Shown here: positions 1 to 7,484 of the stretch, one piece after another
Layout of the letters: every line of letters starts with the position of its first letter
Position numbering within the stretch: position 1 is the stretch's first letter
NCBI GenBank assembly: GCA_017620235.1
Contig: JAFZQT010000099.1
Span: 1-40,238, forward strand
DNA: 40,238 nt
Source of the DNA: Butyrivibrio sp.
Lineage (GTDB): Bacteria; Bacillota; Clostridia; Lachnospirales; Lachnospiraceae
Direction: 5' to 3'
The notes under the pieces: model-generated
What the model saw: only the letters and a program-made list of their open reading frames with translations
Told to the model about the DNA's origin: nothing
The model's database searches: none
Translations under genes and position numbers: made by a program

Positions 1-786
1 CATAGCAATAACCTTGGGAGTTATCTTCTTCGCTTTTTCTTCCCACATATATTTGCCAAATGCCTGAAATGCAAATGCATATCCCTTTGTCATAACTGCA
101 AGTTCATAAGCAACATCATCTGACAATCCAAGCGTTTCCTTATAATCTTCCTTGATAATCCCTATATTTAACGGAGCTATCTCACATTTTTCCGCTCTTA
201 AAAAGAATGTTAATCCTTTGGTAGTCTCCAAATTCTCAATGTCATCATATAAACCTGCAACCATGAGATATATGGGATATTCTTCTCTTATAAGAATCTG
301 GAATTCCTGAATAAAATCAACCAAAGCGTCAGTCTTTCGTGCTTCATCTATTACTACAAGTATTTTCTTTTTCTTTGCTTTTACTTCTTTTAAAAGTCTA
401 CCCAGAATAACACTGAGACTTCTGACAGGAGCCTGCTCTTTAGACAAGCTGACACCTATACCAAATGCAGACAGATTCAGATTAGCATCTATATACTTCG
501 TCATAAAAGGAACATTGGCATACAGATAAGCCACCAGTTCATTCGTAATATCAGCATTTGATCTGATGTTTACTACTATCCATTCTTTTTCTTCTTTCAA
601 CTGATTTGCTATGGCAGTCAATGTCACTGTCTTGCCGCAGCCCCTTACTCCCGTCAGTTTAAATGCCTGTTCCTGAACAATATCGCTATTTAAGGTATCT
701 ATAATGTCATCTATCAGTAAACTCCTTCGAATATACTGATTTGGAATTCTTCCAAAACTAATTGCATATGGATTTCTTTCGCTCAT
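1..786 (-). CDS. AAA-type ATPase, C-terminus cut by window edge
   Basis: An open frame starts at the ATG at 786 and runs off the left edge (262 codons visible, no stop). It begins MSERNPYAISFGRIP and carries a Walker A loop GVRGCGKT near residue 46 and a Walker B-like segment LVVIDEARKT near residue 140, followed by LMVAGLYDDI (sensor-1-like) and KGLTFFLRAEKCEI. This order fits the stand-alone ATPases (AAA_16/archaeal-ATPase type) common in Lachnospiraceae, which are often near mobile or defence genes; the exact function is unknown. The gene is preceded by an unusual 10-bp tandem repeat and lies downstream of, and in the same direction as, the ABC transporter operon. I am confident it is coding, less so of the family. 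Confidence 0.8.
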   Translation of the reverse strand, partial: MSERNPYAISFGRIPNQYIRRSLLIDDIIDTLNSDIVQEQAFKLTGVRGCGKTVTLTAIANQLKEEKEWIVVNIRSNADITNELVAYLYANVPFMTKYIDANLNLSAFGIGVSLSKEQAPVRSLSVILGRLLKEVKAKKKKILVVIDEARKTDALVDFIQEFQILIREEYPIYLMVAGLYDDIENLETTKGLTFFLRAEKCEIAPLNIGIIKEDYKETLGLSDDVAYELAVMTKGYAFAFQAFGKYMWEEKAKKITPKVIAM

Positions 787-807
787 ATGTGTACCTCTAT
801 CTCAAAA

Positions 808-867
808 ATATAATTCGATATAATACAATATAATACGATATAATTTGATATAAAACAATATAATATA
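808..867. repeat. Six tandem 10-bp units, ATATAATNCR-like
   Basis: Between the ABC ATPase stop and the AAA ATPase start, a unit of the form ATATAATNC(A/G) repeats about six times with an exact 10-bp period (consecutive units begin every 10 bases from about 808). Each unit contains a TATAAT or near-TATAAT hexamer. Because the period is one helical turn, the identical face is presented six times. It may be an operator array or promoter region of the AAA ATPase. Confidence 0.8.
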
Positions 868-902
868 GTCACCTACACTATGAGCAGATTATCAGTATTT
901 CC

Positions 903-1655
903 TTAGATAACATATGCATCCTGCGGTATTATCCTTGACAGGAACTGCCTTGTTCTCTCCTCCTTCGGTTTGTAGAAGATCTCGCCCGGCTTACCCTCTT
1001 CAACAACAACTCCACCATCCATGAATATTACTCTGTCTGCCACATCTTCGGCAAAAGACATTTCATGTGTCACTACGATCATGGTTATTCCGGTCTTTGC
1101 CACTGCCTTTATTACTTCAAGCGTCTCTCCCACAAGCTCGGGATCGAGCGCCGAAGTAGGCTCATCAAAAAGGATCACATCCGGTTTTAACGCTACAGCT
1201 CTTGCTATTCCGACTCTCTGCTGCTGTCCTCCGGAAAGCTGTGCCGGATAAGAATCTCTCTTTTCCAACATTCCAACATTTGCAAGGACCTCTTCAGCTA
1301 TGGACTGTGCCTCCTGTTTGCTCTTTTTCTGCACCTGAACAAGTCCCTCCATAACATTCTGAAGTACAGTCTTGTGCGCAAAAAGTCCGTAGTTCTGGAA
1401 CACAAAGCCCGTATGCCTTCTCATATAGAGAATATCTTTTTTCTTGGGGCTCTTAAAGTTTATCTCCTTATCTTTAAACTTCATTATCCCGCTGTCGGCT
1501 TTCTCAAGAAAATTTATGCTCCTAAGAAGTGTCGTTTTCCCCGAACCACTTGGTCCAAGTATTACGACCACCTCACCGTCTTCGACCTTTATTGATACAT
1601 CCTTTAAAACTTCCTGTTTTCCGAATGATTTTTTTACTCCATTAAGCTCTATCAC
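903..1655 (-). CDS. Amino acid (cystine-type) ABC transporter ATP-binding protein
   Basis: Cytoplasmic ATPase of a polar amino acid importer, 250 aa, the usual length. Walker [10 protein letters not shown] is at residues 34-42, the Q-loop in FVFQNYGLF near 86, the ABC signature LSGGQQQR at 140-147, Walker B VILFDEP ending at about 165, the D-loop SALDPE, and the H-loop VVTHE near 198. It is the last of four co-directional genes (binding protein, permease, permease, ATPase), a PAAT/HAAT importer such as TcyJLMN/TcyABC (cystine) or GlnQ-type systems. A cystine or other sulfur amino acid substrate is inferred from the adjacent Cys/Met genes; the sequence alone does not fix it. Confidence 0.92.
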   Translation of the reverse strand: MIELNGVKKSFGKQEVLKDVSIKVEDGEVVVILGPSGSGKTTLLRSINFLEKADSGIMKFKDKEINFKSPKKKDILYMRRHTGFVFQNYGLFAHKTVLQNVMEGLVQVQKKSKQEAQSIAEEVLANVGMLEKRDSYPAQLSGGQQQRVGIARAVALKPDVILFDEPTSALDPELVGETLEVIKAVAKTGITMIVVTHEMSFAEDVADRVIFMDGGVVVEEGKPGEIFYKPKEERTRQFLSRIIPQDAYVI

Positions 1656-1688
1656 TATCTACACCTCTCCGTCTGTTTCAACTCGAAT

Positions 1689-2396
1689 TTAGGCGGTTTT
1701 CTTAAGATACTTTCCGCTGTATTTTTCTCCGTAATGAGCAACAATCTCAATCGCGATTCCTATGAGCCAGTAAACAAGCGCCGCCGCAACGTATCCTTCG
1801 AGATAACTGTAATACAAAAGGCTTGGCAAAAGAGCTCCTGCCATTACCTCGATCACAGATATTGCACTCACAAGATTAGATGCTTTCAACAGACCTATAA
1901 GTGAATTCTGCATTCCCGGCAAAAGAATTGGTACCATCTGCGGAAAAACAATGCGCGTAAGTGTCCTAAATCTGCTAAGTCCTATACTGTATCCCGCTTC
2001 GAACTGTACTTTCTCGATTCCTCTGAATGCTCCTCGTATGCTCTCGCTGATAGAACATGTTGTTCCCATGATCAACGTAAAATATCCGATAATAATGGGA
2101 TTCACTTCACTTATCGGCACAGGAATATGAAAGAACGTCGCAAAGCTCCCATAAAAAGTCATAAATAGGAGATTATACAAAAGAAGCGCTACCATCGTTG
2201 GCAATCCAAGATAAACAGTCACAAACACTGCAAAAAACTGCGAAAGAACCGGTATCCTGTAATAACGGACTGTAGCGATAACCGCTCCAAGAAAAAAACT
2301 GACAACAAAAGTTATCGCTGTAAGCTTCAGTGTAACAGGCACATAGGAGATTGCAGACTGTAATGATTCCAAAAAACTTGATATGCTAAAACTCAT
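1689..2396 (-). CDS. Amino acid ABC transporter permease (second of two)
   Basis: Integral membrane permease of 235 aa with several hydrophobic segments and the EAA-type cytoplasmic loop EAGYSIGLSRFRTLTRIVFP (about residues 137-156), which docks on the ATPase. It is a paralogue of the preceding permease, and the pair would form a heterodimeric channel like TcyL/TcyM. The start ATG is 12 bases after the stop of the upstream permease and has a nearby AGGAGAT ribosome binding site. It belongs to the four-gene importer operon 903-4012. Confidence 0.9.
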   Translation of the reverse strand: MSFSISSFLESLQSAISYVPVTLKLTAITFVVSFFLGAVIATVRYYRIPVLSQFFAVFVTVYLGLPTMVALLLYNLLFMTFYGSFATFFHIPVPISEVNPIIIGYFTLIMGTTCSISESIRGAFRGIEKVQFEAGYSIGLSRFRTLTRIVFPQMVPILLPGMQNSLIGLLKASNLVSAISVIEVMAGALLPSLLYYSYLEGYVAAALVYWLIGIAIEIVAHYGEKYSGKYLKKTA

Positions 2397-2408
2397 CTCA
2401 TTATCTCC

Positions 2409-3119
2409 TTACACATTTTTTGCCGTTCCATTTTTCATCCTGCTCTCTGCTAAAAGAAATGCTCCTTTAAGTAACAAAGAAAATGCTATATATACAATTG
2501 CAGCAGACAGATATCCTTCAAGCGAATGTCCCGTAGCTGCTCCAAGAGTCTTTGCTTTTCCAAGAATATCCACAACTCCAAGTATGAACACCAGTGATGT
2601 ATTCTGGAAAACACCTATGAAATCCACACCATAATGTGGAAGTGCCACTTTAAACGCTTGAGGGAGCACAATCCTATAAAAAGTTTGTGCTCCCGTCATT
2701 CCTATAGAATAACCGGCTTCTGCCTGTACTGCAGGTACAGATGTAATAGCGCCCCTAAATATTTCTCCAAGAAACGCTCCCTCATTCAGAACTATCGCTA
2801 TCTCTACGAATATCACCGGATCAAGCCTGTTTAAATTGATTCCAAAAAGCTGCATAAACAGCGCTCCAAAAACAATAGGTATTCCGTAGAAAGATATCAT
2901 CATCTGCACCAGCAGTGGCGTTCCCCTCATAAAAGATATGTATATTCCCAGTAAGCCGCTAACCACAGGCACTCTGTAGATTCTTAGAACCGCAACAATT
3001 ATTCCCAATACGGTTCCAAGTAACATTGACCAAAAAACAATATGAAGATTAACTGATAAGTTCGAAATCACTTTAGGAAAGATATGAACAAATCTCTCAG
3101 CACTAAAATAATTTCCCAT
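2409..3119 (-). CDS. Amino acid ABC transporter permease (first of two)
   Basis: Integral membrane protein, 236 aa, with the N-terminal PAAT permease pattern (FRGTPLLVQ-like FMRGTPLLVQMMISFYGIP near residue 63) and the EAA loop EAGYSIGMTGAQTFYRIVLP. It follows the substrate-binding lipoprotein by five bases, so translation is probably coupled. It would pair with the next permease to move an amino acid, plausibly cystine, across the membrane using the ATPase at 903-1655. Confidence 0.9.
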   Translation of the reverse strand: MGNYFSAERFVHIFPKVISNLSVNLHIVFWSMLLGTVLGIIVAVLRIYRVPVVSGLLGIYISFMRGTPLLVQMMISFYGIPIVFGALFMQLFGINLNRLDPVIFVEIAIVLNEGAFLGEIFRGAITSVPAVQAEAGYSIGMTGAQTFYRIVLPQAFKVALPHYGVDFIGVFQNTSLVFILGVVDILGKAKTLGAATGHSLEGYLSAAIVYIAFSLLLKGAFLLAESRMKNGTAKNV

Positions 3120-3124
3120 ACAAT

Positions 3125-4012
3125 TTATTCCTCTTCCGTCACGTCATATCCAACCCACTTGATAGCAAGCTCAGATAATTTGCCGTTTTCTTTAAGTGTC
3201 TTCAAAGCTCCGTCTATCGCATCTCTAAGTTCTGTCTCATCCTTGCGATACAGATAATATGTCTGTGAATCATTTATAGGTTCGCCTACAGCCTTAAGCC
3301 AGTCTTTTCCGTCCTCACCAAAGTTTTTATTCATCTTGATAACATCACTCTTTTTAAGTACCGTTGCTCTTGCTGCTTTTGATTTAAGAGCTGCAGCGGC
3401 TTCTTCGTCTGAGCTTCCCTCAGACGTTACAAGTTCAACCTCTTTTCCCGGATGTTCTTCATTCCACTTTGTAAGAATCTGAGTCGTTGCACTCGTAGCA
3501 CCGCCTGTTCTTATCTTCTCGCCTGCCAGATCATCAAGGCTTGTCGCATTATCATCAACAAGAACCGCAAGATATGTTATGTATGATGTATATGATTCAC
3601 CGGCAAAAAGATATTTTTCTTCTCTTTCAGGTGTATATTCATACTGATGCGCCGCAACATCTATCTTCCCTGACTCAAGCGAAAGAACAAGCTGGTCAAA
3701 TGCCATTGACTGATATTCAAACTCGTACTGAGGAAGAAGCTCGTCCACTTCCTTAAGTACATCATATTCATATCCAACCGCATCACCATTCTCATCCACA
3801 TAGCAGTACGGATTGTAATTAATTCCCGAACCTATTACTACTTTTTGAACTTCCGTTTTCCCTTCTTCGGATTTACCTTCGCCTGTCTGCTCTGAAGTCG
3901 TCTTTTCCGCCGCACTAGCATTTGAAGATGCTCCGCATCCGACAACCGACGCCATCATTGTTCCAACCAAAGCTCCCGATACCAATATTTTTTTAATCAT
4001 TCTCTTTTTCAT
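3125..4012 (-). CDS. Amino acid ABC transporter substrate-binding lipoprotein
   Basis: Extracytoplasmic binding protein, 295 aa. A lipoprotein signal peptide ends in SVVGC with the lipidated Cys at 26; a Ser/Glu/Lys-rich linker follows, then a type II periplasmic-binding fold starting near KVVIGSGINYNPYCYVDENG. It is first in the importer operon, with a GAGGAG ribosome binding site. It is preceded by a leader of about 155 nt with a strong terminator-like hairpin, suggesting control by attenuation. The ligand-contact segment DDLAGEKIRTGGATSATTQ deviates from the common LKGKKVGVQxGT pattern, so the ligand could be an unusual amino acid or sulfur compound. Cystine is only inferred from context. 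Confidence 0.9.
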   Translation of the reverse strand: MKKRMIKKILVSGALVGTMMASVVGCGASSNASAAEKTTSEQTGEGKSEEGKTEVQKVVIGSGINYNPYCYVDENGDAVGYEYDVLKEVDELLPQYEFEYQSMAFDQLVLSLESGKIDVAAHQYEYTPEREEKYLFAGESYTSYITYLAVLVDDNATSLDDLAGEKIRTGGATSATTQILTKWNEEHPGKEVELVTSEGSSDEEAAAALKSKAARATVLKKSDVIKMNKNFGEDGKDWLKAVGEPINDSQTYYLYRKDETELRDAIDGALKTLKENGKLSELAIKWVGYDVTEEE

Positions 4013-4083
4013 AATATTATTTCTCCTCTTTCTAAATTATTAACGTCGGTTATATTCAATAGTATTTTTCTATTAAATATAAA

Positions 4084-4134
4084 AACCGGAGATTACTGAT
4101 CCGCCTAATGATGACGAATCACTAACCTCCGGTT
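4084..4134 (-). terminator. Leader hairpin/attenuator upstream of the amino acid importer
   Basis: On the minus strand AACCGGAG...CTCCGGTT encloses GATTCGTC/GGCGGATC, giving a nearly continuous stem of about 22 pairs followed by TTTTTATATT, a good intrinsic terminator 70 to 120 nt before the binding-protein start. Just upstream, GCTGACCGG and CCGGAGGTTAG (minus strand, 4117-4145) could pair with each other and compete with the terminator 5' arm. This suggests transcription attenuation. I do not recognise it as S-box or T-box. Confidence 0.65.
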
Positions 4135-4174
4135 TTCCGGTCAGCTAACATATGAGTTCGCTTTTGTTGTGTCT

Positions 4175-4203
4175 AATATACTATATGCCCTCTACTACCA
4201 CAA
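4175..4203 (-). promoter_or_regulatory. Candidate sigma-A promoter for the importer operon
   Basis: Minus strand -35 TTGTGG (4198-4203), 17-bp spacer, -10 TATATT (4175-4180). Transcription would begin near 4168 and give a leader of about 155 nt containing the attenuator hairpin. Confidence 0.5.
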
Positions 4204-4261
4204 TTACACCAAACTTTATGGAAGCTATAACAAAAAGTTATAGAGTGTTTATCTAAACTTA

Positions 4262-5158
4262 TTACTCCAGCACAAGTTCTTCGCCGGGCTTTACGATTAT
4301 TCTTCCGGGAACATCGAAACTTTCAGCAACCTTTTGATCAAAATTATTTGTCTTATCTGCTGCAATCATGTGATACGGAATGTTATGCTTTGCTCCGACC
4401 GTACGCGCACACTCTATAGCTTCCAATACATCCATGTTATAAACTCCGTCACAGCAGAAAAACGCATAATCAAGCTTTCTGTCTGCAAGCTCCTTCATCT
4501 GAGGTGTTGTGGAAGTATCTCCGGAAATATACAGGCTCACTCCCGTTGAAAAAGTCAGTATATATCCAACACAATCTTTCACATTGTGGTTCTTGTTATA
4601 GCCTGCTTCAACAGCTTCTACCTTTACATATCCAAGATCAAAACTCCTGTGTTCGCCGCCTTCCAATGCTTCTTTCCACGAAATAGTCTTACAGTCATCG
4701 TTCTTGGAAGTTATAAGTTTTGTCTGGGTATGATCGTAATGTCCATGAGTCATAAGTATCAGATCCGCAGGTACATCATAGCCTTCTCCCGCAAAAGGAT
4801 CTACATATATCACCTTACCTTCGGGCGTGCTAATTCTCATACTTGCATGACATTGGTACAACAATTTCACAGCTTCTCCCATGTTTTCCTCTCCTTGCTT
4901 TGTAGCTTCGTTGCTGCTATCATCTGCATCTTGATTACTGCTATCGCCTGCTGCCTCGTTATTGCTGCCGATTGAGGCCCCATCGTCACTATCATCTACC
5001 GCTTTATCACTGCTGCCATATACTGCTCCATCACTGCTGTCTTCTACTTCCGCTGCTATTGAATTGTCATCACCCTTCTGTCCTTTATCTCCGCAAGCTG
5101 TAAGCGCAAAAACAGAAAATACAACTGCTGCAAAGATCCCGATACTTCTCTTTTTCAT
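4262..5158 (-). CDS. Metallo-beta-lactamase-fold lipoprotein (UlaG-like)
   Basis: The start at 5158 is chosen because AAAGGGGGA lies five bases upstream and the product then opens with a lipoprotein signal (ALTAC, Cys 22); an upstream extension to 5245 lacks both. Residues 30-95 are a Ser/Asp/Asn/Glu-rich linker of imperfect repeats. The catalytic domain begins with YQCHASMRI and has the zinc motif HGHYDH (138-143), a likely third His at 191, SGDTS with Asp 214, and PYHMI with His 263. These are the ligands of a binuclear metallo-hydrolase. The HASMRI opening resembles the UlaG/lactonase branch. It would act outside the membrane; the substrate is unknown. Confidence 0.82.
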   Translation of the reverse strand: MKKRSIGIFAAVVFSVFALTACGDKGQKGDDNSIAAEVEDSSDGAVYGSSDKAVDDSDDGASIGSNNEAAGDSSNQDADDSSNEATKQGEENMGEAVKLLYQCHASMRISTPEGKVIYVDPFAGEGYDVPADLILMTHGHYDHTQTKLITSKNDDCKTISWKEALEGGEHRSFDLGYVKVEAVEAGYNKNHNVKDCVGYILTFSTGVSLYISGDTSTTPQMKELADRKLDYAFFCCDGVYNMDVLEAIECARTVGAKHNIPYHMIAADKTNNFDQKVAESFDVPGRIIVKPGEELVLE

Positions 5159-5283
5159 AGTATCCCCCTTTATCAAAGTCTGCTTTTTCTGTACGATTTC
5201 TCTCAAAAACAAACGTATCACATATTTTGAAAACGAGTCAAACACCAGACATCAATACTTTGAAATGACCACCGCTTTGCGTA

Positions 5284-5450
5284 TTACGTGATACGATTTA
5301 TTCTTTCTCCTTTTTTTCACGTAAATATTCATGAAAAATAAGCCAACTTACGTGAGTCCTTTCAGAGAATCATAATAGTTCACGTAAATTTGTTCCCCCA
5401 GCGGCGTATTTCTACGTGAGTTTTCATAGCAAATCACGATTACTCACGTA
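5284..5450. repeat. Six alternating TTACGTGA/TCACGTAA sites, about 32-bp period
   Basis: TACGTGA or its reverse complement occurs at 5285, 5317, 5349, 5380, 5413 and 5444. Orientation strictly alternates and start-to-start distances are 32, 32, 31, 33 and 31 bp, about three helical turns. Five of the six extend to the perfect 8-mer TTACGTGA/TCACGTAA. The array lies in the long non-coding stretch 5159-5614, upstream of the lipoprotein gene and downstream of the nitrogenase-like operon. It could be a cooperative protein-binding array or, if transcribed, a chain of hairpins. Confidence 0.85.
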
Positions 5451-5456
5451 AAAATC

Positions 5457-5504
5457 AAGAGTCGCTCGCGACTCTTTCTCGCGCGAGCGGTATTGCAAAG
5501 CAAT
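5457..5504. repeat. GC-rich palindrome cluster
   Basis: Three consecutive palindromes: AAGAGTCGC/GCGACTCTT with a TC centre (5457-5476), CTCGCGCGAG (5478-5487) and ATTGC-AAA-GCAAT (5492-5504). They stand out by base composition from the AT-rich surroundings. Such elements may be dispersed intergenic repeats; no gene is visible here. Confidence 0.7.
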
Positions 5505-5574
5505 AATTTGTCTCTCCGCGAGCTACGCATCCTTTTTTATATCATAGAAAAGTAATTTCCTATATAAAAAAGAA

Positions 5575-5606
5575 GATGCAAAAAATGATCTCTCACTTTT
5601 TGCATC
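5575..5606 (-). terminator. Terminator of the nitrogenase-like operon
   Basis: Just after the last stop codon (5615) the minus strand forms GATGCAAAAA...TTTTTGCATC with an inner TGA-GAGA-TCA, followed by TTCTTTTTTATA. This is a typical intrinsic terminator. A second, overlapping inverted repeat (5527-5579, GCATC/GATGC arms) lies immediately downstream. Confidence 0.85.
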
Positions 5607-5614
5607 CCACACAA

Positions 5615-6121
5615 TCATCTACGCAAACTTATATGGTTATCAATCTTATCAAAATATCCTGTGATCTTGCTAAGCGCTTCGTCTACGGAACATTCTACAT
5701 CAAAGCCTGCGATGGCTCTTTTTTCAAGCTGCTTCTGTGCCTGAAAGCCGATTTTCTTGCATACAAGACTTCGACAATCAGCGATAAGTTCCACCTTCCT
5801 TTGGGCTCCGTCGCTACCGCTGCAACCATTTGAGGGGCCGTTGCAACCTGACGGTTTAGTCTCGGCGCCTGTATCAGCGCCCGCTCCACCGCAGCCTGCT
5901 GCCTCACCACCGCATCCGGTGCCGGAGCCACATGCGCCGGCAGAGCCACAGTTCACTCCCGAAGATGAGCCGGCACCGCCAATTTCTTCCGAAAACTCAC
6001 GGTACTCTTTTTCTTTGTAGTCGGTTCCTTCAACTTCATAGATATGGAAACCTGTCGCGGCACCAAAGCCAAGGTCTACGTCCCTGGCATTTGACGTTGC
6101 GACAGCAATTAAATATGACAT
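5615..6121 (-). CDS. NifX/NafY-family protein with Cys/Gly-rich insertion
   Basis: The start is placed at 6121, where GAGAGG precedes the ATG at normal spacing and the protein opens as MSYLIAVATSN; the longer frame to 6136 adds only five residues. Residues 1-45 (IAVATSNARDVDLGFGAATGFHIYEV) and 107-160 match the two halves of the dinitrogenase iron-molybdenum cofactor binding fold (NifX, NafY, NifB C-terminus). Between them is a low-complexity Gly/Ser/Cys insert, roughly residues 48-105, with Cys at 58, 64, 70, 77, 93 and 100; Cys 116, 121 and 144 lie in the fold itself. The family carries cofactor precursors. The insert suggests a metal or cluster binding role, which is inference. Last gene of the operon. 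Confidence 0.85.
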   Translation of the reverse strand: MSYLIAVATSNARDVDLGFGAATGFHIYEVEGTDYKEKEYREFSEEIGGAGSSSGVNCGSAGACGSGTGCGGEAAGCGGAGADTGAETKPSGCNGPSNGCSGSDGAQRKVELIADCRSLVCKKIGFQAQKQLEKRAIAGFDVECSVDEALSKITGYFDKIDNHISLRR

Positions 6122-6166
6122 CGCATTACCTCTCACAAACTGCGCAGCCAGTGCTCAGTTCTGTTT

Positions 6167-7465
6167 TTAGTTGAATCTCTGTGAAGCTACCGTATAGATA
6201 TCTTCGATAAGTCTGATTCCGCCTTCATAGCCAACAATCGCATCGTTGAGAACGATCTTATCCTTAACGGGCCATGATATATTGAGGAAATTACCCTTAA
6301 GATCCTCAGTTACTTCCTTGTCATAATATCCACCAAGAACAAGAGGATAGCCGTGGTAATCATGATTCTTTATCTCTTCATGAATCTTGTAACCGTCAGT
6401 CTCAAACACAACCTCAGCTTCAAGACCGTAGTTGAGTTTCTTGAACTCTTCAGTTATTGCTTCTCTGTACTCCTTAGGAGTATCGTCTGTAACGAACTGC
6501 TTTGCGGGTACAAGTCCAAGATCGTTTGTAAGGAACTTGGTTATACCAAGTGCATACTGAGCATCCGCAACAACAGAGAACTGTTTGTTGATTACTCGGT
6601 TCTCAAGGAAAAGATCTGCAAATCTCTCGATGAGGTAATAGTAATAACTCTCATGCTGTGTAATAACATCCTCAACCTTCTTCTCATCCACTCCCGCAAA
6701 CTTTCCTACTTCGCGTAGGAACTTGCTCGTCTCGAACGCACCGATAGGAAGTGTGCTGTAATGAAGATAAGGAATACCAAGCTTTTTCTCCATCTTCTTT
6801 ACATTCTTAACAGAAACCCAAGGAGAAATAAGAAGATTGAATTCAGCAGATGCAATCTTATCTATATTCTTTATTCCTCTCTGATAGCCGAAGATCGTGT
6901 TGGGTGTAAGCCCAATCTCCTCAATGAGCTTTTCAAGTGCTCTAAGATTTCCGAGCCAGTAAAGATCCTGATAAGGAACGTCAGCCCAGATATTTACAAG
7001 GCCTTTCTCTTTCTTATCAGTCTTTTTTGCATACTGATCTATAATCGCATCGATTATCTGCTCATGTCCCTTATAATTGTTTCCCTTAAATCCTGCTGTA
7101 GGAGCATAGATTACAGGCTTCTCAGCATCTGCAAATTCAGATACTACTTCGCCCGAATCATCACCCACGATCTCAGGAATACAACCTGTAAGAACAACAT
7201 ACAGATCGGCATCGATAACCTTAAGTGCATTGTCAATTGTTGAATGAAGCTTTTTTACACCGCCAAATACAACGTCCTTCTCGTTGATACTGGTACAAGG
7301 AAAAATATTCGGCGAAAAATATCCGCTGCTCCCATTTCCATCGGAGAGCTTCTGAGCACATCCCGGACCTGAATGAAGGATGGGAATAGCTCGTTCTATA
7401 GCCTGAACTGTCTGCATAGCGCCCAGTGCACATTTATATCTTTGTTTATCAAGTAACTTTGCCAT
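6167..7465 (-). CDS. Nitrogenase-like component 1 beta subunit (NifK-like)
   Basis: 432 aa, shorter than NifK (about 520) because it lacks the long N-terminal arm: the first P-cluster-type Cys is residue 12 (YKCALGAMQTV). The second is Cys 36 in HSGPGCAQ and the third Cys 95 in TGCIPEIVGDD, matching the three NifK P-cluster cysteines in order and context. Later landmarks are PTAGFKGNNYKGHEQ (substrate-channel region of oxidoreductase/nitrogenase component 1) and VVADAQYALGITKFL. It should form an alpha2beta2 complex with the NifD-like protein and bridge the P-cluster. It starts 19 bases after nifD-like. It is not BchB/ChlB or CfbD, because the partner retains cofactor ligands and a nifB gene is present. 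Confidence 0.9.
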   Translation of the reverse strand: MAKLLDKQRYKCALGAMQTVQAIERAIPILHSGPGCAQKLSDGNGSSGYFSPNIFPCTSINEKDVVFGGVKKLHSTIDNALKVIDADLYVVLTGCIPEIVGDDSGEVVSEFADAEKPVIYAPTAGFKGNNYKGHEQIIDAIIDQYAKKTDKKEKGLVNIWADVPYQDLYWLGNLRALEKLIEEIGLTPNTIFGYQRGIKNIDKIASAEFNLLISPWVSVKNVKKMEKKLGIPYLHYSTLPIGAFETSKFLREVGKFAGVDEKKVEDVITQHESYYYYLIERFADLFLENRVINKQFSVVADAQYALGITKFLTNDLGLVPAKQFVTDDTPKEYREAITEEFKKLNYGLEAEVVFETDGYKIHEEIKNHDYHGYPLVLGGYYDKEVTEDLKGNFLNISWPVKDKIVLNDAIVGYEGGIRLIEDIYTVASQRFN

Positions 7466-7484
7466 TTATATCAGCCTCCGTGAA

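Noticed and set aside
5284-5450. CRISPR array
   Set aside because: The repeat is only 7-8 bp, alternates in strand, spacers are not unit-like and no cas gene is near.
6353-7243. Plus-strand frames of 121 and 160 aa opposite the NifK-like gene
   Set aside because: Antisense shadows of a clearly coding gene; no ribosome binding site and no recognisable protein.
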